A stretch of 64,000 nt of DNA from Odoribacter lunatus (GTDB taxonomy: Bacteria; Bacteroidota; Bacteroidia; Bacteroidales; Marinifilaceae). Made by a program: the position numbers and the translations under genes. This document shows positions 53,966 through 62,959 of the stretch, piece by piece. Numbering within the stretch: the first letter of the stretch is position 1; the number at the start of each line of letters is the position of its first letter. The stretch lies in assembly GCF_943193135.1 (NCBI RefSeq), contig NZ_CALPCZ010000002.1:144360-208359 (forward strand), given 5' to 3'. The notes beneath the pieces were generated by a model that saw only the letters and a program-made list of their open reading frames with translations, did no database searches and had not been told where the DNA came from.

Positions 53966-55319
53966 CATCGATAAAATAAATAACGACTTTGCCGCGCTTT
54001 TTGAGCAAGGCAGGGAAATGCTTCGGGAAGGGCAGGCGAAGATAATCGACGAAAAGAGAGAGCAGGCCTTTCGGCAATTCCGGACGTTGGGCGGAATCCC
54101 CGGCAAAACGGAAGACTATCTTTACACAAATTTGCTGCCCGTCCTTTCCAAAGACTATAACGTCGTATTCAAATACATCCCGCAGGACGTAAACCTGCAT
54201 GACGTATTCCAGTGCACCGTGCCCGAATTGGCTACTGACCCCGTGCTGACGGTGAACGGTTGGTACTTCGCCGGAAACAAAAAGCTCGACCTTCCCGACG
54301 GCGTTGTCATTTGCAGCCTCCGGGAAGCCGCGCTGAAATATCCGGAGATGGTAGAAAAGCATTACAACCGGTATGCTACGGCAGCGGAAAAAGACGGTTT
54401 CATCGCCCTGAACACTGCCTTTGCCCAAGACGGTTTATTCATCTATATTCCCGATGGCGTCGTTCTGGAGAGACCTGTGCAAATAGTCAATCTCCTGCGT
54501 GCCAAGGCAGACCTTATGGCATTCCAGCGGAATTTAATCATTGTGGGACGGGATGCACAGGTAACGTTGCTCGTTTGCGACCACACCCTGTCGCATGACA
54601 GCTTTTTCATGAACACTGTTACGGAAATTTATCTGGATGATAACGCGCATTTCGATTACTGCCAGGTGCAAAACCAACACTTGAGCGCTTCGCAGATAAA
54701 TTCAGTCTTTGTGTCCGAACACCGCGACACTTCTTGCGATGCTAACATCGTCACCCTCTACGGGGGCATGGTGCGGAACAACTTTTATGTCGCATTAAAC
54801 GAAGAAGGAGGGTGCTGCAACCTGAACGGGCTTTACATCCTGGACAAAAAACAGCACGTAGACAATTTCTCCTATATTGACCACATCGCTCCGCGCTGCA
54901 CCAGCAACGAGCACTTCAAGGGCGTCATGGACGACACTTCTCTGGCAAACTTCGCCGGGTGCATCCGCGTACGTCCCGACGCACAGAAAACAGAAGCCTA
55001 TCAGGCAAACAACAATCTTCTGCTCACCGATACCGCGCGGGTAAACACCAAACCCCTGCTTATCATCGACGCCGACGACGTCAAGTGCAGCCATGGAGCA
55101 ACCGTCGGGCAAATAGACGAAGAAGCCATGTTTTACCTTCGTTCCCGCGGGATAAGTGTTGCTGAAGCCAAAATGATGATGATGTTCGGATTTGCCCATG
55201 ACATCATTCGGCATATCAAACTCCAGCCTTTGCGCGATAAAATTGACGCGCTGGTCGAAAGCAGACTGCGGGGGGAATTTTCCAAATGCCACCATTGCGC
55301 TCTGCAATGCAGAAAATAG
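53958..55319 (+). CDS. sufD: Fe-S assembly protein SufD
   Basis: 453 residues with a helical N-terminus and a right-handed beta-helix homologous to SufB, ending in DADDVKCSHGATVGQIDEEAMFYLRSRGIS, the usual SufD/SufB C-terminal pattern. It forms the heterodimer with SufB that carries iron. Start overlaps sufC by 8 nt. Confidence 0.95.
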   Translation: MLDIDKINNDFAALFEQGREMLREGQAKIIDEKREQAFRQFRTLGGIPGKTEDYLYTNLLPVLSKDYNVVFKYIPQDVNLHDVFQCTVPELATDPVLTVNGWYFAGNKKLDLPDGVVICSLREAALKYPEMVEKHYNRYATAAEKDGFIALNTAFAQDGLFIYIPDGVVLERPVQIVNLLRAKADLMAFQRNLIIVGRDAQVTLLVCDHTLSHDSFFMNTVTEIYLDDNAHFDYCQVQNQHLSASQINSVFVSEHRDTSCDANIVTLYGGMVRNNFYVALNEEGGCCNLNGLYILDKKQHVDNFSYIDHIAPRCTSNEHFKGVMDDTSLANFAGCIRVRPDAQKTEAYQANNNLLLTDTARVNTKPLLIIDADDVKCSHGATVGQIDEEAMFYLRSRGISVAEAKMMMMFGFAHDIIRHIKLQPLRDKIDALVESRLRGEFSKCHHCALQCRK

Positions 55320-55333
55320 AAAACGGACAAAGC

Positions 55334-56554
55334 ATGTACGATATCCATAAAATACGAGCCGACTTTCCCATATTGGAAGAAAAAATATACGGGAAACCTT
55401 TGGTGTACCTCGACAATGGCGCCACGGCCCAGCGCCCCCGCGTCGTCATCGACAAAATGACGGAGTACTATCTCCGGTACAATTCCAACGTTCACCGCGG
55501 CGTCCATTACCTAAGCAACAAGTGCACCGACGCTAACGAAGAAGCCCGGCGCATCATACAACAATTTATCGGTGCGGCTTCCGAAAAAGAAATTATCTTC
55601 ACCCGGGGTACCACCGAAGCCATTAATTTAGTCGCCTATACTTTCGGCGAAGCGTTCATACAGGAAGGGGACGAAATCATCGTTACCGAAATGGAACACC
55701 ATGCCGACATCGTTCCCTGGCAAATGCTCTACGAACGCAAAGGCGCCCGGCTTAAAGTCATTCCTTTCGACGACAAAGGAGAACTTCGCCTCGATGAATA
55801 CGAAAAACTGCTCACCGACCGCGTTAAACTCGTTGGTGTCGCCTACGTGTCCAATGTGCTCGGAACCGAGAATCCCGTCCGTGAAATCATTGCCAAAGCC
55901 CACGCCGTCGGCGCCAAAGTACTCGTCGATGCTGCCCAGGCCGTCGCCCACCTGCAAGTGGATGTCCGGCAACTGGATTGCGATTTTCTCGCCTTCTCCG
56001 GGCACAAGTTGTACGGCCCCACCGGTATAGGTGTCCTTTACGGCAAAGAAGCATTGCTTCAGCAAATGCCGCCGTGGCAGGGGGGAGGGGAAATGATTAG
56101 CGAAGTCCGTTTCGAGAAAACGACCTACAACGAGCTTCCCTTCAAATTTGAAGCGGGAACCCCTGACTTCATCGGCATTATCGGACTGGGAGAAGCCGTC
56201 AGGTATGTAGAACAAATCGGCCGGGAAAACATCCGCCGCCACGAGCAAGCTCTTTTGGACTACGCCACCGGGCGGATGAAACAGATTCCCCGCCTCCGCA
56301 TATACGGGGAGGCTGCCGCGAAAGCCTCCGTTATCTCCTTTCAGATAGACGGCATCCACCACTTCGACCTCGGTACCCTTCTGGACCAGATGGGAATCGC
56401 CGTGCGTACCGGACAATTGTGCGCCGAGCCCGTTATGCAGCATTACGGTGTCACCGGCATGGTGCGCGCCTCTTTCGCCATGTACAATACGCCGGAGGAG
56501 ATAGACAAACTGTGTGAGGTACTGGGCAAAATAGAAAAAATGCTAAACATCTAA
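55334..56554 (+). CDS. sufS: cysteine desulfurase SufS
   Basis: 406 residues from the ATG at 55334 (MYDIHKIRADFPILEEKIYG); the earlier in-frame ATG is within the sufD 3' end. PLP-binding Lys is in AFSGHKLYGPTG; the persulfide Cys in RTGQLCAEP. It provides sulfur from cysteine to SufE and then SufB. Confidence 0.95.
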   Translation: MYDIHKIRADFPILEEKIYGKPLVYLDNGATAQRPRVVIDKMTEYYLRYNSNVHRGVHYLSNKCTDANEEARRIIQQFIGAASEKEIIFTRGTTEAINLVAYTFGEAFIQEGDEIIVTEMEHHADIVPWQMLYERKGARLKVIPFDDKGELRLDEYEKLLTDRVKLVGVAYVSNVLGTENPVREIIAKAHAVGAKVLVDAAQAVAHLQVDVRQLDCDFLAFSGHKLYGPTGIGVLYGKEALLQQMPPWQGGGEMISEVRFEKTTYNELPFKFEAGTPDFIGIIGLGEAVRYVEQIGRENIRRHEQALLDYATGRMKQIPRLRIYGEAAAKASVISFQIDGIHHFDLGTLLDQMGIAVRTGQLCAEPVMQHYGVTGMVRASFAMYNTPEEIDKLCEVLGKIEKMLNI

Positions 56555-56558
56555 AGCC

Positions 56559-56975
56559 ATGACCATAGAAGAAATAGAAAAAGAAATCATAGAAGAGTTT
56601 ACCGTTTACGACGACTGGATGGACAAATACGCCTACCTCATAGAAATAGGCAACAGTCTCCCCGTCATGGATGAACAGCACAAGACCGACGACAATCTCA
56701 TTAAAGGCTGCCAGTCGCGGGTGTGGTTTTACCCCGAAATGCGGGACGGGAAACTCTATTTCACCGCCGACAGCGACGCCATTATCACCAAAGGAATCGC
56801 CGCCCTCCTTATCCGGGTATTTTCGGGACAGCAACCCGAAGAAATCGTGCGGGCGGACTTGAAGTTCATCGAAGAAATCGGGCTTACGCAACACCTGTCG
56901 CCCACCCGTTCCAACGGGCTGCTCTCAATGCTCAAGCAAATCAAAATGTACGCGCTCGCGTTCTCGGCACAATAA
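56559..56975 (+). CDS. sufE: sulfur acceptor protein SufE
   Basis: 138 residues, normal. The sulfur-acceptor Cys is in LIKGCQSRVW. It takes the persulfide from SufS. It begins 4 nt after the sufS stop. Confidence 0.95.
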   Translation: MTIEEIEKEIIEEFTVYDDWMDKYAYLIEIGNSLPVMDEQHKTDDNLIKGCQSRVWFYPEMRDGKLYFTADSDAIITKGIAALLIRVFSGQQPEEIVRADLKFIEEIGLTQHLSPTRSNGLLSMLKQIKMYALAFSAQ

Positions 56976-56988
56976 AACACAGACTCTC

Positions 56989-57303
56989 ATGGCAACCGAT
57001 ATTTTGAAAAACCTCGTCATAGAAAAACTTTCTACCGTATATGACCCCGAAATTCCCGTCAATGTATGGGAATTGGGACTTATCTACGACATCGCTTTCC
57101 CCAAGCCCGACGAAATCATCATCACCATGACCCTCACGGCTCCGGGATGCCCCATTGCCGATGAAATCGTACAGCAGGTACACGACGTCGTCATGGAAAT
57201 AGAGGGCGTGTCAAGCGTCACCGTTAATTTAGTATTTGAGCCGATGTGGACGCCTGAGAAAATGAGTCCCGTCGCCCGGCTGGAACTGGGATACGATATC
57301 TGA
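56989..57303 (+). CDS. sufT: SufT-like DUF59 (MIP18 family) protein
   Basis: 104 residues of one DUF59 domain: VYDPEIPVNVWELGLIYDI, TMTLTAPGCPIADEI with the reactive Cys, and VNLVFEPMWTPEKMS. Such proteins help mature or deliver Fe-S clusters. It lies 13 nt after sufE. The gene symbol follows the operon context. Confidence 0.88.
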   Translation: MATDILKNLVIEKLSTVYDPEIPVNVWELGLIYDIAFPKPDEIIITMTLTAPGCPIADEIVQQVHDVVMEIEGVSSVTVNLVFEPMWTPEKMSPVARLELGYDI

Positions 57304-57305
57304 CC

Positions 57306-58217
57306 ATGGAACCACGGCTCTGTCTGGATGATTTACTGGCACAAAGCCGTACCGTCGGTTTCGACGCGGCGGGCGTTGCTCCCGTGGAAAAACTGACTAA
57401 AAACAGAAAAGTACTGGAGCAGTGGCTCGCGGAAGGATGCCATGCCGGCATGATGTATATGGCGCGCAATATCGAGAAGAGGGAGGACGTCACTCTGCTG
57501 GTCGAAAACGCCCGCTCCGTCATAGTCACCCTTACCAACTACTACACGCCGGCCGCCCAGCCGCCCACCGCGCCCCTTATCGCCCGCTATGCTTACGGGA
57601 AAGATTACCATATCGTCGTGAAGGACCGTTTGCGTCAGCTCATGCAGGCGCTCGGCGACATTCCCGGCCGTTGTTTCACCGACTCAGCCCCCCTCTTCGA
57701 GCACGAATGGGCGCGGCGGGCAGGACTTGGCTGGATAGGGAAAAATACCCTCCTTATTCACCCCGTGTACGGTTCCTTCTGTTTCATCGGAATCATTGTC
57801 ACCCCGCTTGCGTTTGACCGTTACAGCCGGCCTGTCGAAGCCTCCCATTGCGGCACTTGCACGCGCTGCCTCGATACCTGTCCTACGGGAGCTCTCGCGC
57901 CCCGTTGCCTCGACGCCCGCCGCTGCATCTCTTACCATACCATCGAAAGCAAAGACCCTTTGCCGGAAGACATAAAAAAAGCGGCGGGCAACCGTTTGTT
58001 TGGGTGCGACCGCTGCCAGGAAGTATGCCCGTGGAACAGCCGGGCAGAAAAAAACCGTGTCCCGGAATTTGCTCCCGATCCCGCGGTACTTCGTCTTTGC
58101 CGTGAAGATTGGTTGGCGATGGACGAACTCACATTTAAGCAATTGTTTTGCGACACCCCTTGTGAGCGTGCGGGACTCGAAAAGCTCCGGAACACGGTAA
58201 AAGAACAGTGTGATTAA
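57306..58217 (+). CDS. queG: epoxyqueuosine reductase
   Basis: 303 residues, normal for the short QueG. The cobalamin-binding N-terminal region (VGFDAAGVAPVEKL) is followed by two [4Fe-4S] motifs, CGTCTRCLDTCPTGAL and CDRCQEVCPWN. It performs the last step of queuosine formation on tRNA wobble positions and needs Fe-S clusters, which fits its place at the end of the suf operon (2 nt after sufT). It overlaps the convergent DUF362 gene by 4 nt. Confidence 0.95.
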   Translation: MEPRLCLDDLLAQSRTVGFDAAGVAPVEKLTKNRKVLEQWLAEGCHAGMMYMARNIEKREDVTLLVENARSVIVTLTNYYTPAAQPPTAPLIARYAYGKDYHIVVKDRLRQLMQALGDIPGRCFTDSAPLFEHEWARRAGLGWIGKNTLLIHPVYGSFCFIGIIVTPLAFDRYSRPVEASHCGTCTRCLDTCPTGALAPRCLDARRCISYHTIESKDPLPEDIKKAAGNRLFGCDRCQEVCPWNSRAEKNRVPEFAPDPAVLRLCREDWLAMDELTFKQLFCDTPCERAGLEKLRNTVKEQCD

Positions 58218-59191
58218 TCCAGTTCAATCAATTCATATTGCTGGCTGCCCAGACCCAATTGCTCGGCATACTCCAGGTTATGCATTCCGTTACGTGAATC
58301 AATTCGCTCAATCAAATGAATCTTACCATGGTCTTTGGACGCCCGCACCAAATCCACGCAAGCGCGGTCCAGTGCCACCGGGTCCAGCGAAGCCAGAATA
58401 CCGATATCGCCCATCTGCGGGTCTTCCGGTGTAGCCACACAATCGCAGTCTACGGACAAATTATTGGCGACATTGATATAAAGAATCTTATCCCCGGCAT
58501 GGTCGATAATCGCCTTTGACGCCTCCGCCATGGCTTCCTGGAAAATATCCTGATGCGGAATATCGTTCCATACCTCCTCAACATTCTTCGTCTTGCCTGC
58601 CGAGTGAATCCACGCTTTCCCCTCTGCCGAGGCGATACCGATGGAAATATTCTTCAGCGCGCCGCCGAATCCGCCCATCGGGTGTCCCTTGAAGTGAGAG
58701 AGTACCACCGTAAAATCATACGTCAGGTAATTCTTGCCTACGAAATCTTCCTGCAAGTGCTTGCCGCCCTTCACGGGAAGAGCCGCTTCCCCTTCCGCGT
58801 CCATAATATCCACCGGAGCAATCGCTGTAAATCCGTGCTCTTCGGCAGCCTTCAGATGGTCCTGCGTCTTCGCGCGTCCGCCTCCGTAAGCCGTATTGCA
58901 CTCCACGATTGTACCGTTGATTTTCTGAACTAAATCCTTGATAAGATTTGGGTCGAGGTGATTCGGATTGCCCGGCTCTCCGGTAGAGAGCTTCACGGCC
59001 ACTTTGCCTTCCGCCTTGCGTCCCAGTGCCTCGTAAATCTTCACCAGATTTTCCGATGAAATACCTTTGAAATAATACACTTTGGGTAGCTCTGACTTCG
59101 CTCCTGCGTCCGTCTTCTTTTGCGCATTACCGCAACCTGTACCCGTCAATAAAACTGCACATGCTGATGCCATCATAAGAAAGTTTTTCAT
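58214..59191 (-). CDS. DUF362-domain lipoprotein
   Basis: 325 residues. The signal MKNFLMMASACAVLLTGTGC has a lipobox Cys at 20. The body fits DUF362 (VKLSTGEPGNPNHLDPNLIKDLVQKI, LSHFKGHPMGGFGGALKNISIGIASAEGK), but the ferredoxin-type cysteines found in some relatives are absent; only CDCV is seen. It is placed 12 nt after the TonB-dependent receptor, as if both handle one imported compound. Function unknown. Confidence 0.8.
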   Translation of the reverse strand: MKNFLMMASACAVLLTGTGCGNAQKKTDAGAKSELPKVYYFKGISSENLVKIYEALGRKAEGKVAVKLSTGEPGNPNHLDPNLIKDLVQKINGTIVECNTAYGGGRAKTQDHLKAAEEHGFTAIAPVDIMDAEGEAALPVKGGKHLQEDFVGKNYLTYDFTVVLSHFKGHPMGGFGGALKNISIGIASAEGKAWIHSAGKTKNVEEVWNDIPHQDIFQEAMAEASKAIIDHAGDKILYINVANNLSVDCDCVATPEDPQMGDIGILASLDPVALDRACVDLVRASKDHGKIHLIERIDSRNGMHNLEYAEQLGLGSQQYELIELD

Positions 59192-59203
59192 AGTAAATAA
59201 TTG

Positions 59204-61108
59204 TTAAAACCGTATATTAAAACCGGCCATGACCGTTGCCCTCGGCATCGGATAACCGGCATTGATTTCATACCGTTGGGCGAGTAGATTCTCCCCGCGA
59301 GCCCAGATTTCCGCCCATCGGGGGGCACGGAATGAAGCCCGTATGTTCCACAAGGTAAAATATTCCGTTGCAACGGGAGCGACCGACGTATACAATCCTG
59401 CGATATACTGTACGCCCGTGGAGACATTCCAACGTCCTTGCGCAAATCCCGTGCCCGCGTACAACTTGTGTTCCGGAGCCGCCACTACGGGATTCTCCAT
59501 GTGCAGGTAGCTGTAATTGGCATCCACCGACCACGTCGGCGTAATCCGGTAAGCCGCCTGCACCTCTACGCCCGTATTCTCAATCTTTCCCGAATTCAGA
59601 TTCAGGCGCCCGCTTCCGTTCGGATTCGGCAATGTCATAATCAGATTCTTGCCGTTGATGTAAAAAAGATTCACCCCGTACGACAAGCGTCCCTCCCGCT
59701 GCGAAAAGGCTATTTCGTAATTCCACATAGACTCCGGCTTCAAATCGGGATTCTGCGGAGGGAACATATACATTTCCCGCAGTATCGGATACCGGAAGCC
59801 TTTGGCCGCCGACAGTTTCAGTTCCATCGCCTGCGGCAGGTGAAATGACAGCCCCGCTTGCGGAATCCATTCCGTACCCACCCGAGAGTGCCGGTCGATG
59901 CGTATCCCCGCGTTCAGCGTTATCCCCGTGCCAAGATGCTGGCGAAAATCCACATACCCCGCCATTTCGTTCTCGTGCTTGTCCACCAATTCCCGTCTCG
60001 TCCCCGCATTTGTGCCGGCAATGTATTTGTTCCATGCCTTGCCGCCGTAGCGGAACCAATCTGCGCCTGCCGTCACGCGGTTGCCCTTGAAAAGCTGTGC
60101 GCTTTGGAACAGCGATACGCCCATCATGTCGTCATGTGAATGAAACCGCCCCTCCTGCGGGCTTTCGCCCGCGCCGGGTGTATATCCGTCGTTAATCCGG
60201 TGTTTGCCCCAGTTATAGAAAAAACTCAATCCTCCCGATGTCCTTTCGTAATCATTTTCAACAGCCAATGACGCAGCTCCCCGCGTGATGCGCTGGTCGC
60301 CCTCCAAAAGCGGCGCCGAAACCGGACCGGGGTACGAAGCGTTAAAGTGCGTTATATTCACATCGGCCCGCGCCTGCCAGTTCGGGGTCATTTGATAGCC
60401 CGCTTTGGCGTAACCTCCGTACTGCTCGAAACCCATATCTGTACGGTGTCCGTCCGTGCGGTTGTAAGAGCCGCTTACGGTACTGGAGAACTTGCCGCGG
60501 CGGACGCTGTTCGTCAATTCCGTTTCAAGCGTATTGTAAGAGCCGTAGCCTGTATGCAATACCGTGCGTATCGCCTCCTCCTCCATTTTGCGGGTAACGA
60601 TGTTCACCACGCCGCCCATCGCATTGGAGCCGTAGAGCATCGAAGCCGGGCCCCGCAGTACTTCGACCCGTTCCGCTAGGAGCGTCTGGTAGGCATCGGA
60701 AATCGGGTGTCTGAAAATCCCTGCGTATTGCGGGTGTCCGTCGATAAGCACCATCATCCGGGCATTGCCGCCGCTCAGCCCGCGCAGCGAGATACCGCCC
60801 GCCGCCCCGTCCGAGACACCGAAACCCATGACACCCCGCGCCGTCGTAAACAGCCCCGGTACCTGCTCCGTCAATATGGGCAAAAGCGAAGGTTGCATCC
60901 CCTGCTCAATCTTCCGGCGGTCAATTACGCTCACCGTCTGCGACAAATGGCGCACATCCGTTTTGTTCCGTGTGCCGGTCACCACCACTTCCTCTATCAT
61001 ATAATGATTGTCCACGGCGCTGCTGTCCTGCCGAACCTCCTGCGCTTTCTCCGCAAGCGGCAACAGGCACAACCCCATAAAACAAGAGATGAATGTTACG
61101 TTTTTCAT
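59204..61108 (-). CDS. TonB-dependent outer membrane receptor (siderophore/cobalamin type)
   Basis: 634 residues. Signal peptide to about 22 (cleaved at KAQ/EV); TonB box-like EEVVVTGTR at about 39-47; plug domain with GISLRGLSGGNARMMVLIDGHP and VEVLRGPASMLYGSNAMGGVVNIVTR; a 22-strand-type barrel ending in ATVMAGFNIRF with C-terminal Phe. No SusC-like N-terminal extension, so it belongs to the small-ligand importers rather than the glycan group. The ligand is not readable. The DUF362 gene follows after 12 nt. Confidence 0.92.
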   Translation of the reverse strand: MKNVTFISCFMGLCLLPLAEKAQEVRQDSSAVDNHYMIEEVVVTGTRNKTDVRHLSQTVSVIDRRKIEQGMQPSLLPILTEQVPGLFTTARGVMGFGVSDGAAGGISLRGLSGGNARMMVLIDGHPQYAGIFRHPISDAYQTLLAERVEVLRGPASMLYGSNAMGGVVNIVTRKMEEEAIRTVLHTGYGSYNTLETELTNSVRRGKFSSTVSGSYNRTDGHRTDMGFEQYGGYAKAGYQMTPNWQARADVNITHFNASYPGPVSAPLLEGDQRITRGAASLAVENDYERTSGGLSFFYNWGKHRINDGYTPGAGESPQEGRFHSHDDMMGVSLFQSAQLFKGNRVTAGADWFRYGGKAWNKYIAGTNAGTRRELVDKHENEMAGYVDFRQHLGTGITLNAGIRIDRHSRVGTEWIPQAGLSFHLPQAMELKLSAAKGFRYPILREMYMFPPQNPDLKPESMWNYEIAFSQREGRLSYGVNLFYINGKNLIMTLPNPNGSGRLNLNSGKIENTGVEVQAAYRITPTWSVDANYSYLHMENPVVAAPEHKLYAGTGFAQGRWNVSTGVQYIAGLYTSVAPVATEYFTLWNIRASFRAPRWAEIWARGENLLAQRYEINAGYPMPRATVMAGFNIRF

Positions 61109-61131
61109 ACCATTATACTACGATTGGCGTG

Positions 61132-61163
61132 CAAAGGTAGGAATAACGTGCAAAATGGCAAAA
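61132..61163 (-). promoter_or_regulatory. promoter of the TonB-receptor operon
   Basis: On the minus strand TTTTG (61159-61163), a 19-nt spacer and TACCTTTG (61132-61139) match both halves of the Bacteroides-type promoter exactly; start codon 23 nt further. The short leader leaves no room for a cobalamin riboswitch. Confidence 0.7.
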
Positions 61164-61190
61164 GCAATGTTGAATGATAATCTTATAGAA

Positions 61191-61300
61191 AACTTGCCGG
61201 CAAATTACCGGCAAGTTAAATTACTATTATAAATATTTGAAAATCAATAATGATTTTTGCTGAACTAAGGCGTTTAGCAAGTTACCAGCAAGTTAAATTA
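61191..61300. repeat. 23-bp direct repeats and hairpin at the 3' end of the AlbA_2 gene
   Basis: CAA-A/G-TTACC-G/A-GCAAGTTAAATTA occurs at 61201-61223 and 61278-61300 (21 of 23 identical); the second copy includes the stop codon of the adjacent gene. The first copy forms a perfect 10-bp hairpin with AACTTGCCGG at 61191-61200, which could terminate transcription. Confidence 0.6.
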
Positions 61301-62746
61301 TGCCCAAATGGGAATATACTTCATATAACGGGGAGCTGTATTAGGGTCAATAGGCCTGATTAATTTATTATTCAGTACTTCTTTGATTAATCGGGAAATA
61401 CTGCCGGAAGATGATACTGCAACCCCAAATCGTTCTCTTAGTGAACTATTTGTTAAAGTATCTCCCTCAATAAATTTAATGCAAGCATGAAGATAAGTCG
61501 CCCATATTTTGTCTTCCATTGGAATATTAGTAAAATCTAAATGGGAGAATAATGATACTTTCGTTGATTCCTCATATATCTGAATGCGTGGAGCAGGTAG
61601 TTTTTGTAATTCGCAACTGATAACCATTCGATCCCATCCGCGTCCTAATTCTTCACACATACTTAGGCGCCGCATTAATGATGCTAATTTTTCGTTACGC
61701 GATTTGGGAGGATTATCTACAATTCGCATGATATCAACCAATGGTGTTCCCGGATTTGTAACCTCTACACGATTTTGGAATATCTCAATAAGTGGTCCAG
61801 TGCCAGTAAGGAAAAAATCTTGATGAATAAGTGAGTTTGCAATAGTCTCTCTGATGGCAGGAATTGGGAATGGACTTGTAGACGTTCTTCGTACGGAATC
61901 AATATCTTCTTTTGTAGGAAGCAGGGTATTTACGAATTTTATGGCATTCTCAAAACTGATGGCATAGCCTTCCGTTGTTGTTTCTTCTTTCAAGATAGTA
62001 AGCCTGTTGTTTCCTTCGTACTGTACAATCCTTATAGCTTTTCGTCCTATGCGTGGAAAATCTGAAAGTTTCTTTGCAAAGAGAATTGCACCTAAATTTG
62101 TGATAGCATATAATCCGTTATCTTGGCAAATAATAATCCCTTCTTCTAAAAGATAGTAAGCATATTTTTCAAGACTTGTTGGAAAGGGCATATTGAGAAT
62201 ATTGAAATAAGTTTCGCAATTTAAATAATGAGGTATGTCATTCAGTTGGATATCAGATATGGCATAAGTATCCTCAAATTGTTCATTTCGCAATTTGTCC
62301 CATAACTGGGTTTGTAGTGCCGGAAATTCAATGATTTTCTTTGTATAGCTTCCAACGCGGATATAATCTACTTTTTCAAATGTAACCGGTACATTGACGG
62401 CTTTTGAGATAATTATTATTTCCACATGCTTTCCGTCAATATCAATAGAATGAATTTCAAAATCTGCATTCTTGGAAAGCATATAGCGTAACCAGTTTTC
62501 AAGCTCTTGATTGCCTCTTTTTTCCTGCTTGAGGCGGACATTCGTATCAATTAGTTCATGATTTTTATCATCTACTCCCCATATCATATAGGCATGGCTT
62601 CTGTCTGCGATAACGGCACTATTAGCTAATGCACTAATGTTCTCGCCAATCATTCGGGGGTCACAATTATTATGTTTAAACTCTACCCAACCGGTTTCTT
62701 GCGGTAATTTGCATAATTCTAATACCAGTTTGTCTAAATTTTCCAT
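61298..62746 (-). CDS. Schlafen AlbA_2 DNA-binding / GHKL-like ATP-binding regulator
   Basis: 482 residues from the ATG at 62746, since the -7 box at 62792-62799 makes the longer frame untranscribed. The AlbA_2 domain (about 5-135) has EWVEFKHNN-like WVEFKHN, ISALANSAVI and YMIWGVDD. The second half has the HATPase_c_4-like NSLIHQDF, NRVEVTNPGTP and LGRGWDRM motifs. A winged helix closes it (FGVAVSSSGSISRLIKEVL). Such proteins are widespread and often annotated as putative RecG-related regulators; their targets are unknown. Confidence 0.88.
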   Translation of the reverse strand: MENLDKLVLELCKLPQETGWVEFKHNNCDPRMIGENISALANSAVIADRSHAYMIWGVDDKNHELIDTNVRLKQEKRGNQELENWLRYMLSKNADFEIHSIDIDGKHVEIIIISKAVNVPVTFEKVDYIRVGSYTKKIIEFPALQTQLWDKLRNEQFEDTYAISDIQLNDIPHYLNCETYFNILNMPFPTSLEKYAYYLLEEGIIICQDNGLYAITNLGAILFAKKLSDFPRIGRKAIRIVQYEGNNRLTILKEETTTEGYAISFENAIKFVNTLLPTKEDIDSVRRTSTSPFPIPAIRETIANSLIHQDFFLTGTGPLIEIFQNRVEVTNPGTPLVDIMRIVDNPPKSRNEKLASLMRRLSMCEELGRGWDRMVISCELQKLPAPRIQIYEESTKVSLFSHLDFTNIPMEDKIWATYLHACIKFIEGDTLTNSSLRERFGVAVSSSGSISRLIKEVLNNKLIRPIDPNTAPRYMKYIPIWA

Positions 62747-62791
62747 AATGCCTATAAATTTGAGGAGAATGAAATGGTGCTTTCTAAGGAG

Positions 62792-62799
62792 CAAATATA
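62792..62799 (-). promoter_or_regulatory. -7 box (TATATTTG) for the AlbA_2 gene
   Basis: The minus strand reads TATATTTG, exact TAnnTTTG, 45 nt before the ATG at 62746. Confidence 0.55.
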
Positions 62800-62831
62800 A
62801 AAAAAAGCAGGAATTTCTTCCTGCTTTTTTA
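62800..62831. terminator. terminator of the glycine-rich protein gene
   Basis: AAAAAAGCAGGAA (62801-62813) and TTCCTGCTTTTTT (62818-62830) pair perfectly around TTTC, with a T-run on the minus strand. It lies about 130 nt past the stop of the glycine-rich gene; the intervening sequence shows no gene. Confidence 0.75.
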
Positions 62832-62959
62832 TATCTCCTCCTCTTCCTCTTTTTCCTTAGTGTGGAGGCTGTGGTGTTAAATCCTAAATATTTTTTATGT
62901 GCCGCAAACAGCAGCTTAAATTTTTAACAAATTTTCCGCTCTTTGCACTTCTCTTGAGA

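Noticed and set aside
51880..56443. Long minus-strand frames across suf genes
   Set aside because: They lie opposite well-supported genes and show no domain pattern; they arise from GC-skewed codon use.
61109..61160. Possible cobalamin riboswitch before the TonB receptor
   Set aside because: A full promoter lies 23-55 nt before the ATG, so the leader is far too short.
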